Numbered from the stretch's first letter, positions 1 through 9,273 are shown. The stretch: DNA of 64,000 nt from Lachnospiraceae bacterium (GCA_022845895.1 AP025573.1:1708501-1772500); one strand, 5' to 3'. Notes: generated by a model from the letters alone, not told the origin. Made by a program: numbers and translations.

Positions 1-354
1 CCGGAGACGATGGTGATAGTATCCGGAGGACAGGGGCCGGGAGAAGCTATCTCCGAGGCGGAGGCGATGGCGGCATATCTTATCGGCTGCGGCATTAAGA
101 GAAGCAGAATCCTTCTGGAAGATCAATCAAAGTCGACAGAGGAGAACCTTACATTCTCCGCGCGATATCTGCCTGATAAGAACGTGAAGGTGGGAATCGT
201 ATCAAATAATTTTCACATGTACCGGGCCTGCTTGTATGCCAGAAGGATTGGCTATAAGGATGTGTGCCGTATACCGGCGGGGTGCAGCCCGCTGCTCTTC
301 GTCAATTATATGGTCAGGGAGTTTTTCGCAGTGTGCAGATTATGGCTGCCTTAG
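1..354 (+). CDS. DUF218 (YdcF/SanA-like) protein, 5' end outside window
   Basis: The reading frame is open from base 1, so this is the C-terminal part of a longer gene. The visible part has the DUF218 pattern: an SGGQGPGE segment near the left edge, then ISEAEAM, a LEDQS..TEENL segment and an SNNFHMYRA segment. The end is hydrophobic (VNYMVREFFAVCRLWL), as in membrane-anchored members of the family. DUF218 proteins have been linked to cell-envelope metabolism, but the reaction of this one cannot be told from sequence. The family call is firm; the function is unknown. Confidence 0.85.
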   Translation, partial: PETMVIVSGGQGPGEAISEAEAMAAYLIGCGIKRSRILLEDQSKSTEENLTFSARYLPDKNVKVGIVSNNFHMYRACLYARRIGYKDVCRIPAGCSPLLFVNYMVREFFAVCRLWLP

Positions 355-426
355 CAGGTATGGAAGGCCGATAAAAGTATTTATTGTACTTTTGCAGTTC
401 AATTCTACATAATCTTTTGATTTAAG

Positions 427-476
427 AATAGTAATATGCTATATTATAAGGGATAGCATATTGCTATTTTTTTCTA
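427..476 (+). terminator. AT-rich hairpin with T run after the DUF218 gene
   Basis: The arms AATAG/AATATGCTAT (427-442, one unpaired base) and ATAGCATATT/CTATT (453-468) form a long AT-rich stem followed by a T run. It can end the DUF218 transcript. The same stretch overlaps a possible promoter for the next gene (TTGATT 417-422, 17 bp, TATATT 440-445), so the palindrome could also act as an operator. Which role applies is not clear. Confidence 0.5.
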
Positions 477-515
477 TTTTCCTTTTACGAAAAAGTGTGG
501 ACAGGGAGGCCAGAA

Positions 516-1943
516 ATGAAAAAAAGAATTGTATGTGCATGCATCATAGCTCTGGTTACGGGCATGACGGCAGGATGTGCGGGAAAGGCCGGTAATGGGG
601 CAGATGCCGATAATCCTACCGTGATAGAGATAGAGACATATTACAACGGGGCAGCCAAAATAGCGCTCGATGAACTGGTTGAAGAATTCAACGATACCGT
701 TGGAGATGAAAAAGGGATTTTCGTAAAGGCAAGCAGCAGCGGGGATATGGGCGAACTCTTCCAGAACCTGGAAAATGAGCTGGAGAAAGAGGAAGAGGAC
801 AGAGACCTTCCTGACATATTCAGCTGCTATGGTTCCAACGCCATGGAATTTGAGGAAGAGGGCCTGCTGGCTGATCTGGACGATTACTTTACGAAGGATG
901 AGCTGGATGAGTATGTAGACGAGTATATCGAGGAAGGCAGAATAGGAAAGGATAAGCCGCTCGTCGTGTTCCCGATAGCGAAGTCGACGGAAGTGATGAC
1001 GATTAATAAAACCGACTGGGATAAGTTCGCGCTGGAGACCGGTTCCGATCTGAGGCAGCTTTCTACATGGGAAGGCCTGGCCGACACGGCGGAAGCTTTT
1101 TATGAATGGTCCGGTGGCAAAGCCCTGTTCGGACGTGACGCATATGCCAATTATATGCTTGCAGGCGCACATCAGCTCGGAGAAGATATGTTTGAGGTTA
1201 AAGATGGAAAGGTAGCCATCCAGATGGACCGGGATGTCATGAAAAAGCTGTGGGATAACTATTATGTCCCTTATGTAAATGGGTACTATACGAGCATTGG
1301 AAGGTTCCGTTCTGATGATATGAAGACAGGAGACCTCATCGTGGCAATCGGCTCCTCTTCCGGAGGTTCCTACTATGCCCAGGAGGTGACCGTAGGCGAC
1401 AATGATCCATATCCGATTGAGACGATGGTAATGCCGGTGCCTAACTTTGAGGGTGCAGAGGCTGTAGTGACACAGCAGGGAGCTGGTATGGCGGTCGTAA
1501 AATCAGAGAAAGAGAAAGAGGAGGCAGCAGCCACCTTTTTGAAATGGTTTACAGATGTGGATGCCAACAGCAGGTTCAGCATGGCATCTTCCTATCTGCC
1601 GGTCAAGAAAAGTGCCAATGATATGGAATTATTAGAAAAGATTGTCAAGGAAAATAATATTGAGTGGAACGATATCGTTCGGGATACGATAGAAGTTGCA
1701 TTTGAAGAATGTAATACATATGATCTGTATACGATGACTCCGTTTAAAGGAAGCGACAGCTGCCGTTATATAATCGAAGATTCTCTTCAGAAAAAGGCCG
1801 CTGCGGACAGAGAGACGGTGGTAGAGCAGCTGGGGGCAGGAAAGTCTCAGGAGGAGGCCGTCTCCGGGCTATTGACAGAGGAGAACTTTGAAATATGGTA
1901 TAATGAGCTGAGCACACAGCTGAAGGAAGCTGTTCAAAGCTAG
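516..1943 (+). CDS. Extracellular solute-binding lipoprotein (family 1 type)
   Basis: A 475-residue periplasmic-binding-type protein. The start is ATG 516 (MKKRIVCAC) behind GGGAGG at 504-509; an upstream in-frame start at 495 lacks a ribosome site. The signal peptide ends in a lipobox-like TAGC with Cys21 as the lipid anchor. The mature part has the family 1 solute-binding layout, including a TQQGAGMAVVKSE segment in the second lobe. No permease or ATPase gene is adjacent. Instead the stop codon is 10 bp from a receptor-like GGDEF-EAL gene, which suggests the binding protein presents a ligand to that receptor (inference). The ligand is unknown. Confidence 0.85.
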   Translation: MKKRIVCACIIALVTGMTAGCAGKAGNGADADNPTVIEIETYYNGAAKIALDELVEEFNDTVGDEKGIFVKASSSGDMGELFQNLENELEKEEEDRDLPDIFSCYGSNAMEFEEEGLLADLDDYFTKDELDEYVDEYIEEGRIGKDKPLVVFPIAKSTEVMTINKTDWDKFALETGSDLRQLSTWEGLADTAEAFYEWSGGKALFGRDAYANYMLAGAHQLGEDMFEVKDGKVAIQMDRDVMKKLWDNYYVPYVNGYYTSIGRFRSDDMKTGDLIVAIGSSSGGSYYAQEVTVGDNDPYPIETMVMPVPNFEGAEAVVTQQGAGMAVVKSEKEKEEAAATFLKWFTDVDANSRFSMASSYLPVKKSANDMELLEKIVKENNIEWNDIVRDTIEVAFEECNTYDLYTMTPFKGSDSCRYIIEDSLQKKAAADRETVVEQLGAGKSQEEAVSGLLTEENFEIWYNELSTQLKEAVQS

Positions 1944-1953
1944 GAAGTCGTAA

Positions 1954-4941
1954 ATGATGAATATGAAAAGAATTTCGATTCGAAAAAAGCTGCTGGTGGT
2001 TATGCTGTCCGTAGTCATGCTCCAGGGGATACTCTGTTTTTCAGCGCTTACGTTTAACGACGGTTTCGATTATCTGAAGAAGAGTGCATGCACAAGCTTT
2101 TCCAATACGACGCTTGCCAGGAAGAATGCGGTTGAGAACTTCATGCTCAACAAATGGTCTAACCTGGGGGAGTATCAGGAAAAGGTACAGGCTGCAGTCA
2201 GCGCTAAGCTGGGAGAGGAAGGCAGAGACCTTTCGGATCTTGCATCGGATAAAGAATTGAATAATAGGCTGCTGCTGGATATTACGGAGGATATGGTGGA
2301 TATGCTCCGGTATAATTCCACGACAGAGGCATACATCGTTCTGAGCGGATACGGCGGACAGGATGCAAGGGAGCATTGCGGTCTGCTGATCCGGAATCTG
2401 GATCAGGGCACGAATGCAGATTCCAATGGCTTTCTGCTGGAGAGAGGCTCCTCCGAGATATCGAAAGCTTACGGCATCCCTATGGATTCGTACTGGTCTT
2501 CGCGCTTTGTCCTACATGACGCGATGGATCTTGGATGGTATGAGAAGCCTGTTGCAGCGGCGGAGAAGTATGAAGACAAATCGGGCTCGGCGCTCGGGTA
2601 CTGGTCCGCCTTCTTCCGCTGGTCGCCTGAGGATATCAAAGTGATGTCCTATTCTGTTCCGCTCGTACAGGATGGAACCGTCTATGGAGTCATGGGCATC
2701 ACGGTGTCCGAGGATTATCTCGAATCGATGATGTCGCCGCAGGAGCTGGATGCGGATAATGCGGGATCCTTTGTGCTTGCCAGGACGACAGACGGGATAG
2801 AATATGAATCCATATTTTCCACAGGCATCATCGCAAAGAATCTGGCAGAAGATAATCAAATAATCAAATTTAAAAATGAACCGGCGAATGGCCGTGTGAG
2901 CAAGATAGATGACGGGGCAGGCAATTACGGCAATGTTCAGAACATCGATTTGTACAGGCGCACTTCACCATACAGCAGGGAAAAGTGGGCAATCATAGGC
3001 GTGCTCCCGGAGAGCACGCTGTTCCGGTCGTCAGACCGGCTTCAGATGACGGTGATGATAGCCTTCGCAACGTCTATCGTGCTCGGCATAGCAGGAGCGG
3101 TGGTCGGCAGCTACTTCTTCACCCGTCCAATCAGGAAGATGGTCGATGAAATCCGCAGCAAGGACGTCAACGACGAGCTGAAGTTCCAACCGTCCGACGT
3201 ACAGGAGATAGACGCGCTGGAGAATGCGATCGTCTCGCTCAATGTCAATGTGAGGCAGAATGCGTCTAAAGTATCCCAAATCATCGAGCTGGTGAACCTG
3301 CCTCTCGGCGTTGTGGAATATCAAAGAGGCACGGAAAAAGTGTTCTGTACAAAGAAAGTCATCAAGATGTTTATGATGAACAAAAAGTATTACAGCCGTG
3401 GCTACCTTGACCGGAAATACTTTGAAGATTATATGAAAGAGGCAGGGCTTGAAGAGCTGCTTGAGAAATCCGGGGAGAAAGACTACCAGATTGCCCATAC
3501 GATTCAGCAGAGATGGGTACATCTGAAGTCGCTGTCCGACGAAGATAAGACGCTGATTACTGTTCTGGATATCACGAAAGACATCTATGAGAGGCAGAAG
3601 ATAGAATATGAGAGGGATTACGATATCCTGACCCATCTTCTGAACCGGCGGGCCTTTAACAGGAGAATGAATCAGCTGCTGCAGGAAGGCAGCAGCCTGA
3701 CGCTTGGGGCGATGATTATGTGGGATTTGGATAATCTGAAATATGTCAATGACACATACGGACATGATTATGGCGACCAGTATATACAGAGAGCCGCAGT
3801 TGTATTCAGCGGCCTGACGAGAGACGGCGGCATCGTCGGCCGCATCTCCGGGGATGAATTCCTGGCTTTTATTCCGGATTGTGGAAGTAAGGAATGGCTT
3901 CTGGAAAAAGTAGAGGAAGTCAAAAGACAGCTGAATAATACAAGGGTCGTCATGCCGGACGGAGAGTCGATAGCAGTTCGTGCCTCCGGTGGTATCGCCT
4001 GGTATCCGGATGACGGCAGAAATCTGGATGAGCTTAGGAAGTATGCGGACTTTGCCATGTATGACACGAAAAACAGCTATAAAGGCGCATTTAAAGAGTT
4101 TGACAGGAAAGCCTATGAAAAAGACGCTTTTCTGCTGCAGGGCAGGGAACAGCTGAACAAGCTCATAGAGGATGAACTGGTCAATTATGCGTTCCAGCCG
4201 ATTGTAAGTACGAAGGATGGACGTGTGGCCGCCTTTGAAGCATTAATGCGTCCCATCATGGAAGACCTGGCATCCCCCGCCGATGTCATGAGGCTGGCAA
4301 TCTCACAGTCAAGGCTTCCGGACATTGAAAAGCTTACGTTTCGCAAGACATTTGAGGAGTACGCGTCACAGCGGGACGCGTTTGGCGACAGGAAGCTGTT
4401 TGTCAATTCCATACCGAACCAGATACTTTCAGAAGAGCTGCTGTATAGCCTGTTTGAGCGGTACCAGATAGGAAAGGATACGCTCGTCGTAGAAATGATT
4501 GAAAGCGAACAAACGGATATCGGGATTATGGAAGATAAGATTCAGATGCTGAAAGCATTCCACGCACAGCTTGCGGTCGATGATTTCGGTGCCGGGTACA
4601 GCTCAGAATCGACACTGCTCTATATGCAGCCGGATTATGTCAAGATTGATATGAGCATCGTAAGAGATATTCACAGGGACAAGGACCGTCAGGCACTTGC
4701 GGTGAGCACGGTCAACTATGCGAGGCCGAGAGGAATTAAAGTCATCGCAGAAGGAGTGGAGACCGCAGAAGAGATGGAGACGCTCATCTCACTCGGTGTT
4801 GACTATCTGCAAGGCTTCTATGTCGGCAGGCCGGATACGGTAGTGAAGGATGTGGATGAAAAGATACAAAGGGAGATTAAAGAGCTGAACGAAAAAGCCG
4901 GCAGAAGGACAGGAAAGGAGCAGTATGAACAACATATATGA
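1954..4941 (+). CDS. Membrane receptor with extracellular sensor, GGDEF and EAL domains
   Basis: A 995-residue c-di-GMP enzyme. Order: TM1 about residues 13-35; extracellular dCache-like sensor about 40-360; TM2 about 366-390; linker and PAS-like stretch to about 550; GGDEF domain about 555-720; EAL domain about 730-980. The cyclase site reads SGDEF (about residue 633), a tolerated variant of GGDEF. The EAL domain keeps EALMR (about 762), the Asn in FVNSIPNQ, the Glu in VVEMIESE, DDFGAGYSS, the Lys in DYVKID, EGVE and LQGFY, so phosphodiesterase activity is likely. Start at 1954 behind AGGAAG. It lies 10 bp after a solute-binding lipoprotein gene, the likely ligand-delivery partner. Either catalytic direction, or both, is possible. 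Confidence 0.92.
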   Translation: MMNMKRISIRKKLLVVMLSVVMLQGILCFSALTFNDGFDYLKKSACTSFSNTTLARKNAVENFMLNKWSNLGEYQEKVQAAVSAKLGEEGRDLSDLASDKELNNRLLLDITEDMVDMLRYNSTTEAYIVLSGYGGQDAREHCGLLIRNLDQGTNADSNGFLLERGSSEISKAYGIPMDSYWSSRFVLHDAMDLGWYEKPVAAAEKYEDKSGSALGYWSAFFRWSPEDIKVMSYSVPLVQDGTVYGVMGITVSEDYLESMMSPQELDADNAGSFVLARTTDGIEYESIFSTGIIAKNLAEDNQIIKFKNEPANGRVSKIDDGAGNYGNVQNIDLYRRTSPYSREKWAIIGVLPESTLFRSSDRLQMTVMIAFATSIVLGIAGAVVGSYFFTRPIRKMVDEIRSKDVNDELKFQPSDVQEIDALENAIVSLNVNVRQNASKVSQIIELVNLPLGVVEYQRGTEKVFCTKKVIKMFMMNKKYYSRGYLDRKYFEDYMKEAGLEELLEKSGEKDYQIAHTIQQRWVHLKSLSDEDKTLITVLDITKDIYERQKIEYERDYDILTHLLNRRAFNRRMNQLLQEGSSLTLGAMIMWDLDNLKYVNDTYGHDYGDQYIQRAAVVFSGLTRDGGIVGRISGDEFLAFIPDCGSKEWLLEKVEEVKRQLNNTRVVMPDGESIAVRASGGIAWYPDDGRNLDELRKYADFAMYDTKNSYKGAFKEFDRKAYEKDAFLLQGREQLNKLIEDELVNYAFQPIVSTKDGRVAAFEALMRPIMEDLASPADVMRLAISQSRLPDIEKLTFRKTFEEYASQRDAFGDRKLFVNSIPNQILSEELLYSLFERYQIGKDTLVVEMIESEQTDIGIMEDKIQMLKAFHAQLAVDDFGAGYSSESTLLYMQPDYVKIDMSIVRDIHRDKDRQALAVSTVNYARPRGIKVIAEGVETAEEMETLISLGVDYLQGFYVGRPDTVVKDVDEKIQREIKELNEKAGRRTGKEQYEQHI

Positions 4942-5773
4942 TTGTTATAGATTGAATAACGGTGTCATGAACCCATGTCTTGGTTTTGGGACGTACAGAG
5001 CATCGGACGGTGACGATTGTGAAGTAGTGAAGACGGCCATAGAAGCGGGATATCGGTACTTTGACACGGCGTCTTTCTATGGAAATGAAAGACAGATTGG
5101 CAGAGCATTGGCAGAGTCCGGAATCGCCCGCGAAGAGTATTTCCTCACATCGAAGGCTTGGAGGACAGAGATGGGATATAGTAATATCAGGAAGGCATTC
5201 ATGGAATCGCTGGAAAGGCTTCAGACAGACTATATGGACTTGTATCTCATCCACTGGCCGCTTCCGGAAGACGGCTTTACACAGTGGCGGCGGCTTGATA
5301 TAGAATCGTGGCAGGCGCTTGAGGAGCTGTACCATGAAGGGAAGGCCAGGGCTGTAGGAGTGAGCAATTTTCTGCCTTACCACATAGAGAATCTTCTGGA
5401 GAACTGTGATGTGAAGCCTGCAGTCAACCAGATAGAATTCCATCCGGGCTACACGCAGGAGGTTACGGTACGCTACTGTCAGGAACAGGATATCCTCGTA
5501 CAGGCATGGAGCCCTATGGGGAGAAGCAAGGTGCTTAAGGAGCCGGTTATCCTTGAGATGGCGGAACGATACGGAGTGACGGCAGCCCAGATATGCCTTC
5601 GCTACGCGCTTCAGAGAGGAGTCGTGCCGCTTCCCAAATCGTCCTCCATGGAGCGGATGAAGCAGAATCAGGATATCTTCGGGTTTGCACTGAACGAAGA
5701 GGATATGTATATCCTTGGGACGATGCCGCAGACAGGCTGGTCGGGCCAGCATCCGGAGAAGTTCGGAAGGTAG
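4925..5773 (+). CDS. Aldo/keto reductase
   Basis: A 282-residue NAD(P)H-dependent aldo/keto reductase of the short bacterial type. The catalytic tetrad is visible: Asp47 and Tyr52 (FDTASFYGNE), Lys77 (TSKAW) and His110 (LIHWP). The AVGVSNF and NQIEFHP segments are typical of the barrel. ATG 4925 overlaps the end of the GGDEF-EAL gene and has AGGAAAGGAG just upstream, so translation is coupled. The substrate cannot be read from sequence; 2,5-diketogluconate reductase-like and general aldehyde reduction are possible. Confidence 0.93.
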   Translation: MNNIYDCYRLNNGVMNPCLGFGTYRASDGDDCEVVKTAIEAGYRYFDTASFYGNERQIGRALAESGIAREEYFLTSKAWRTEMGYSNIRKAFMESLERLQTDYMDLYLIHWPLPEDGFTQWRRLDIESWQALEELYHEGKARAVGVSNFLPYHIENLLENCDVKPAVNQIEFHPGYTQEVTVRYCQEQDILVQAWSPMGRSKVLKEPVILEMAERYGVTAAQICLRYALQRGVVPLPKSSSMERMKQNQDIFGFALNEEDMYILGTMPQTGWSGQHPEKFGR

Positions 5774-5817
5774 CGGACGGCAGGAGAATCATCAGATAAA
5801 AGACAGAGGGTGAAGAG

Positions 5818-6255
5818 ATGAGCAGGATAGAACCATATAAGCATAAAGTACAGTATTATGAGACGGATCGGATGGGAATCGTTCACCATTCCAACTACAT
5901 CCGCTGGTTTGAAGAAGCCAGGACAGACCTGATGGAGCAGATGGGGATGGGATATGAGGAGATGGAAAAGCGGGGGATCATGAGTCCGGTCCTGTCTGTA
6001 GAGGCAGATTATCTGCGAATGGTGCACTTTGGCAGCATCGTGACGGTCAATGCGTTTATCAAGGAATATAACGGCATCAAGATGACAATCGTGTATGAGG
6101 TCGTGGATAGCAAGACAGAGATGGTCCATTGCAGAGGACTTACGAAGCACTGTTTCATCAATGAGGCAGGAAAGCCTGTCTCTCTGAAGCAGAGCTGCCT
6201 GGAGTTCCATGATATGTTCGCAAAAGGGTTGTGTGACTATAAAAATCAACAATAA
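5818..6255 (+). CDS. Acyl-CoA thioesterase (YbgC/FadM-type 4HBT)
   Basis: A 145-residue single hot-dog-fold protein. The N-terminal active-site block reads ETDRMGIVHHSNYIRWFEEAR, with Asp17 as the expected catalytic residue. Members hydrolyse acyl-CoA or 4-hydroxybenzoyl-CoA thioesters. ATG 5818 follows a GAGGGTGAAGAG stretch, 44 bp after the aldo/keto reductase, so both are probably in one transcript. Substrate range is unknown. Confidence 0.88.
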   Translation: MSRIEPYKHKVQYYETDRMGIVHHSNYIRWFEEARTDLMEQMGMGYEEMEKRGIMSPVLSVEADYLRMVHFGSIVTVNAFIKEYNGIKMTIVYEVVDSKTEMVHCRGLTKHCFINEAGKPVSLKQSCLEFHDMFAKGLCDYKNQQ

Positions 6256-6256
6256 A

Positions 6257-6285
6257 TTGAAAAAAGAATATTATATTCTTAATAT
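6257..6285 (+). promoter_or_regulatory. Promoter of the DUF1540 gene with operator-like palindrome
   Basis: TTGAAA (6257-6262), a 17-bp spacer and TAATAT (6280-6285) form a sigma-A-type promoter. The spacer is filled by a perfect palindrome, AAGAATAT-T-ATATTCTT (6264-6280), placed where a repressor would block RNA polymerase. The regulator is unknown. Confidence 0.55.
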
Positions 6286-6325
6286 GCAGATACTACTTCT
6301 GATATCAAACTAAGGAGGTAGGATC

Positions 6326-6646
6326 ATGCCAGAATTAAAATGTACCGTACAGACCTGTACACACAATAAGAACTTTTACTGCGACCTTGATAAGATCCAG
6401 GTAGGAGGGAACTCAGCAAAGCGTGCAGAGGAGACGTGCTGCGACAGCTTTGAAGAGCGCAAAGGCGATTCATACAGCAACGTAAGCCAGAACAATGCTA
6501 CGGCCTGCAGCCGTATCGACTGTAAGGCGACAGAATGTATGTATAACGAAGAGTGCAAATGCCATGCAGGAAAAATCAGCGTGGAAGGCAGCGAGGCCTG
6601 TAGGTGTGAACAGACGGAATGTGCCACATTCCACTGTGGATGTTAA
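6326..6646 (+). CDS. Cysteine-rich protein with two DUF1540 domains
   Basis: A 106-residue protein with 15 cysteines in two repeats, each with the DUF1540 pattern (C-x4-C ... C ... CC/C-x-C ... F). The first covers about residues 4-45 and the second about 58-106. The cysteine spacing suggests zinc or other metal binding. Such small proteins are common in Clostridia, and their function is unknown. ATG 6326 has AAGGAGGT upstream. The gene has its own promoter with a palindrome and its own terminator. Confidence 0.88.
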   Translation: MPELKCTVQTCTHNKNFYCDLDKIQVGGNSAKRAEETCCDSFEERKGDSYSNVSQNNATACSRIDCKATECMYNEECKCHAGKISVEGSEACRCEQTECATFHCGC

Positions 6647-6679
6647 GAAAAAGGGAAGCGTAATGCTTCCCTTTTTCTT
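6645..6679. terminator. Bidirectional terminator between convergent genes
   Basis: A 15-bp stem AAGAAAAAGGGAAGC / GCTTCCCTTTTTCTT (6645-6659 and 6665-6679) with a 5-base loop has A and T runs on both sides. It can end both the DUF1540 transcript and the oppositely directed M20 operon. Confidence 0.9.
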
Positions 6680-6697
6680 GTAACACGGAAAATATTG

Positions 6698-7846
6698 TCA
6701 GCTCGAAAGCTCCACGATATAAAGCGCGGTCAGCTTGCATCTGGAGAACAATGATTCAACAAGTATGTATTCCTCGTCCGTATGTTCCAGGCTCCCGATG
6801 GGACCGAGAGAATCGATGGTTGGTATTCCCTGTGCGGAAGTATAGTTGCCATCGCTGCCGCCGCCGCAGTATGTTTCGTTGACCGGGATGCCAAGCTTTC
6901 TGGCGGCTGTAACAAGTGTCTGGTAGAGTGCCTGATTACCCGGTGTCTTTTCTATCGGAGGGCGGTACATTACTTTCGTCAGTGTGCTTTCTGTCCCGGG
7001 TACATAAGAAGTATCAACAATCTCCTGCATCTTTTCCATCAGTGCAATCCCGTCATGGTGGAATCTGGCACGCAGGTCTATTTCCATAAAGACGTGTTCC
7101 GGTATGATATTGCTTCTTGTACCGCCCTCTATGACACCGACGCTGACGGATCTGCCGAGACTCAAGTCGGTCAGACCATGGAGCGCAAGAATCTTGTGTG
7201 CGGCTTCATCGATCGCATGGATTCCATCGAGCGGACATGCACCTGCGTGTGCCGGCTTCCCCTGTATATCAAGGTTGAAGATGCCGCCACCTTGCCGTTC
7301 GATTACGACATAATCCCCCGGCATGCCCGGTTCCATGACAAGTACCATGTCGCTTTTGCCGCATTCTTCGATAATATATTGCTCAGAAGTCTCGCTGCCC
7401 CGCTCTTCGTCGCTGTTGAACAATATCTTCAATTCTTCGTAGCCGGTGTAGCCGGCTTCTTCCAGAGCCAGCAATGCATAGAGCAGGCAGACGATTCCGG
7501 CCTGCATGTCGCACACGCCCGGACCGTAGGCTTTGCCTCCCTCTATGCAAAAGGGCCGCCGCTTCGCCGTACCTTCGTCGAAGACCGTATCCATGTGTCC
7601 GAGAAACATCAGCTTTTTAGATCCGCTGCCTCTCCTGCGGGCCAGCAGATGTGGGGCGTATTTGGAACTTGGCAGCATCTGTACGTCAAAGCCGAGGGGA
7701 AGCAGGACATCTGAAATAAATCCGGCAACCTTTAATACGCCGTCCGTCGTGTAGGAACCGCTGTCCGTGTTGACCATCTTTTCTAGTAATGAAAGCATCG
7801 CGCCGCGTTGGCTGTCAATATACTGGGTGATAATATCCTGAACCAT
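6698..7846 (-). CDS. M20-family metallopeptidase/amidase (carboxypeptidase G2-like)
   Basis: A 382-residue di-zinc hydrolase. Visible metal and catalytic residues are His84 and Asp86 (GHMDTV), Asp113 (VCDMQ), Glu147/148 (SDEERG), Glu172 (VMEPG) and a late His in LEHTDEE. The family splits C-terminal amino acids, N-acyl or N-carbamoyl groups; relatives include glutamate carboxypeptidase, N-carbamoyl-L-amino-acid hydrolase and allantoate amidohydrolase. It is the last gene of the minus-strand operon, and its start shares a base with the upstream stop (TGATG). Beside a hydantoin-type racemase, a ureido-acid substrate is plausible (inference). Confidence 0.88.
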   Translation of the reverse strand: MVQDIITQYIDSQRGAMLSLLEKMVNTDSGSYTTDGVLKVAGFISDVLLPLGFDVQMLPSSKYAPHLLARRRGSGSKKLMFLGHMDTVFDEGTAKRRPFCIEGGKAYGPGVCDMQAGIVCLLYALLALEEAGYTGYEELKILFNSDEERGSETSEQYIIEECGKSDMVLVMEPGMPGDYVVIERQGGGIFNLDIQGKPAHAGACPLDGIHAIDEAAHKILALHGLTDLSLGRSVSVGVIEGGTRSNIIPEHVFMEIDLRARFHHDGIALMEKMQEIVDTSYVPGTESTLTKVMYRPPIEKTPGNQALYQTLVTAARKLGIPVNETYCGGGSDGNYTSAQGIPTIDSLGPIGSLEHTDEEYILVESLFSRCKLTALYIVELSS

Positions 7847-9252
7847 CAGTCGCCCTCCCTGCCTGCCAGCCGCAGCATCGCGCCGGCATAGATTTTAGCG
7901 GATAAGATGAGATCGTCTATCGAGATATATTCATCGGGACAGTGGGCCAGTTCCTCCTTGCCGGGGAACACCGGACCGAAGGCGACGGAATTGGGGATGC
8001 TTCTCGCGTAAGTGCCTCCCCCGACCGCGAGGGGGACTGAGCCGTCCGGACAGTAGCTGTGGTAGACGGATAACAGCGTCTGGACAATACGGCTGTCCTT
8101 TTCCTTATACAAAGGTTCGCTGTTCAAGTCGATGTGCATCGTAAGTCCTGCATCGGCCACGGCGCCTGCGAGAAGCTTTTGAATCTGCACGCCGGAACAG
8201 GTGACCGGATAGCGGATATTCAGCTTCAGGCTCGCATGCTGTGTATCCATATTCAGAAGGCCGGCATTCAGCACGAGCTTTCCGGAAGGCTCGTCGCAGA
8301 TATCGCCGAATAAGCCTGAACCATCGGTTTCAGCGCCGATGTGTGAACGATAGAATCTTATAAAACTGCTCTGGAAGGAATCACCTTCCATAAAGGGTTC
8401 CAGAAGCAGCATCATGTTCGACACAGCGTTCACCCCGTTCTCCGGCGTACTTGCGTGAGCGGTCTGCCCGGTGGTACGGACCTTGACGACAGGTCCGCCG
8501 GCAGAGATATGGGTGCCGGGGATAAGCTGGGCCCTCATTTTAAGTCCCTGTACGACAGAGCTGCTAGGCTCTGGAACGACGAGTTCGGCGTGGCATTCAT
8601 CCGGCACCATATTCGCCCTGCGGCCCCCGGTCAGGTTCCGTATATGGGGTTTATCTTCCTCTACGGCTCCTTCCTTATCCAAGGTGGCAAACAGGATTCC
8701 CTTCTCTGCGTATATGACCGGGAATTCGGCGTCCGGAGAGAAGCCGGTACAGGGAATCTCTTCCAGCTCCTTATAGTAGTCCATGCATGCCCAGTCGTTT
8801 TCCTCATCTGTGCCGAAGATAATCCGTATCCTTCTGGAAAGAGGAAGCCTGCTGTCGGCAACCGCCTTCAGGGCAAAGATGGAAGCGATGGCAGGACCTT
8901 TGTCATCTACCGTACCGCGTCCATAGATCTTACCTTCCTCCATGATACCGCCAAAGGGCGGGTGTTCCCATCCATCTCCCGCGGGGACGACATCCAGATG
9001 TACGAGGATGCCGCACAGTTCTTCGCCACTGCCGATTTCAGCCCATCCGGCATAACCTCCGCAGTTTTTGGTGCGCATTCCAAGGGAGCGGCAGAGTGCC
9101 AGCGTCTCATCAAGGCACTGCCCGATAGAAAGCCCGAAAGGCATGTGCGGCCGGGGAGTATCCTTGATGCTTGGAATGCGGACGAGATTCCGGGTATTGC
9201 GGATAATGTCTTCCCGGTATCCATCAATCAATGTATCTAAGACAGTGTCCAT
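7846..9252 (-). CDS. M20-family dipeptidase (PepV/Sapep-like)
   Basis: About 468 residues. The zinc-site segments are VHLDVVPAGDGW, GRGTVDDKGP and FGTDEENDW, the pattern of the PepV/Sapep dipeptidase branch, with the long lid domain that explains its size relative to the neighbouring M20 protein. ATG 9252 is preferred over ATG 9255 because it lies six bases from an AAAGGGA site. The downstream M20 gene overlaps its stop, so the two are coupled. Activity on dipeptides, carnosine-like peptides or N-carbamoyl amino acids is possible. Confidence 0.88.
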   Translation of the reverse strand: MDTVLDTLIDGYREDIIRNTRNLVRIPSIKDTPRPHMPFGLSIGQCLDETLALCRSLGMRTKNCGGYAGWAEIGSGEELCGILVHLDVVPAGDGWEHPPFGGIMEEGKIYGRGTVDDKGPAIASIFALKAVADSRLPLSRRIRIIFGTDEENDWACMDYYKELEEIPCTGFSPDAEFPVIYAEKGILFATLDKEGAVEEDKPHIRNLTGGRRANMVPDECHAELVVPEPSSSVVQGLKMRAQLIPGTHISAGGPVVKVRTTGQTAHASTPENGVNAVSNMMLLLEPFMEGDSFQSSFIRFYRSHIGAETDGSGLFGDICDEPSGKLVLNAGLLNMDTQHASLKLNIRYPVTCSGVQIQKLLAGAVADAGLTMHIDLNSEPLYKEKDSRIVQTLLSVYHSYCPDGSVPLAVGGGTYARSIPNSVAFGPVFPGKEELAHCPDEYISIDDLILSAKIYAGAMLRLAGREGD

Positions 9253-9273
9253 CATAATCCCTTTCTATGTATA

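Noticed and set aside
3031-3765. 244-residue open frame on the minus strand
   Set aside because: Antisense shadow of the GGDEF-EAL gene.
6782-7714. 310-residue open frame on the plus strand
   Set aside because: Antisense shadow of the M20 peptidase, which has all zinc ligands; no ribosome site or family match.
8455-9240. 261-residue open frame on the plus strand
   Set aside because: Antisense shadow of the PepV-like dipeptidase.
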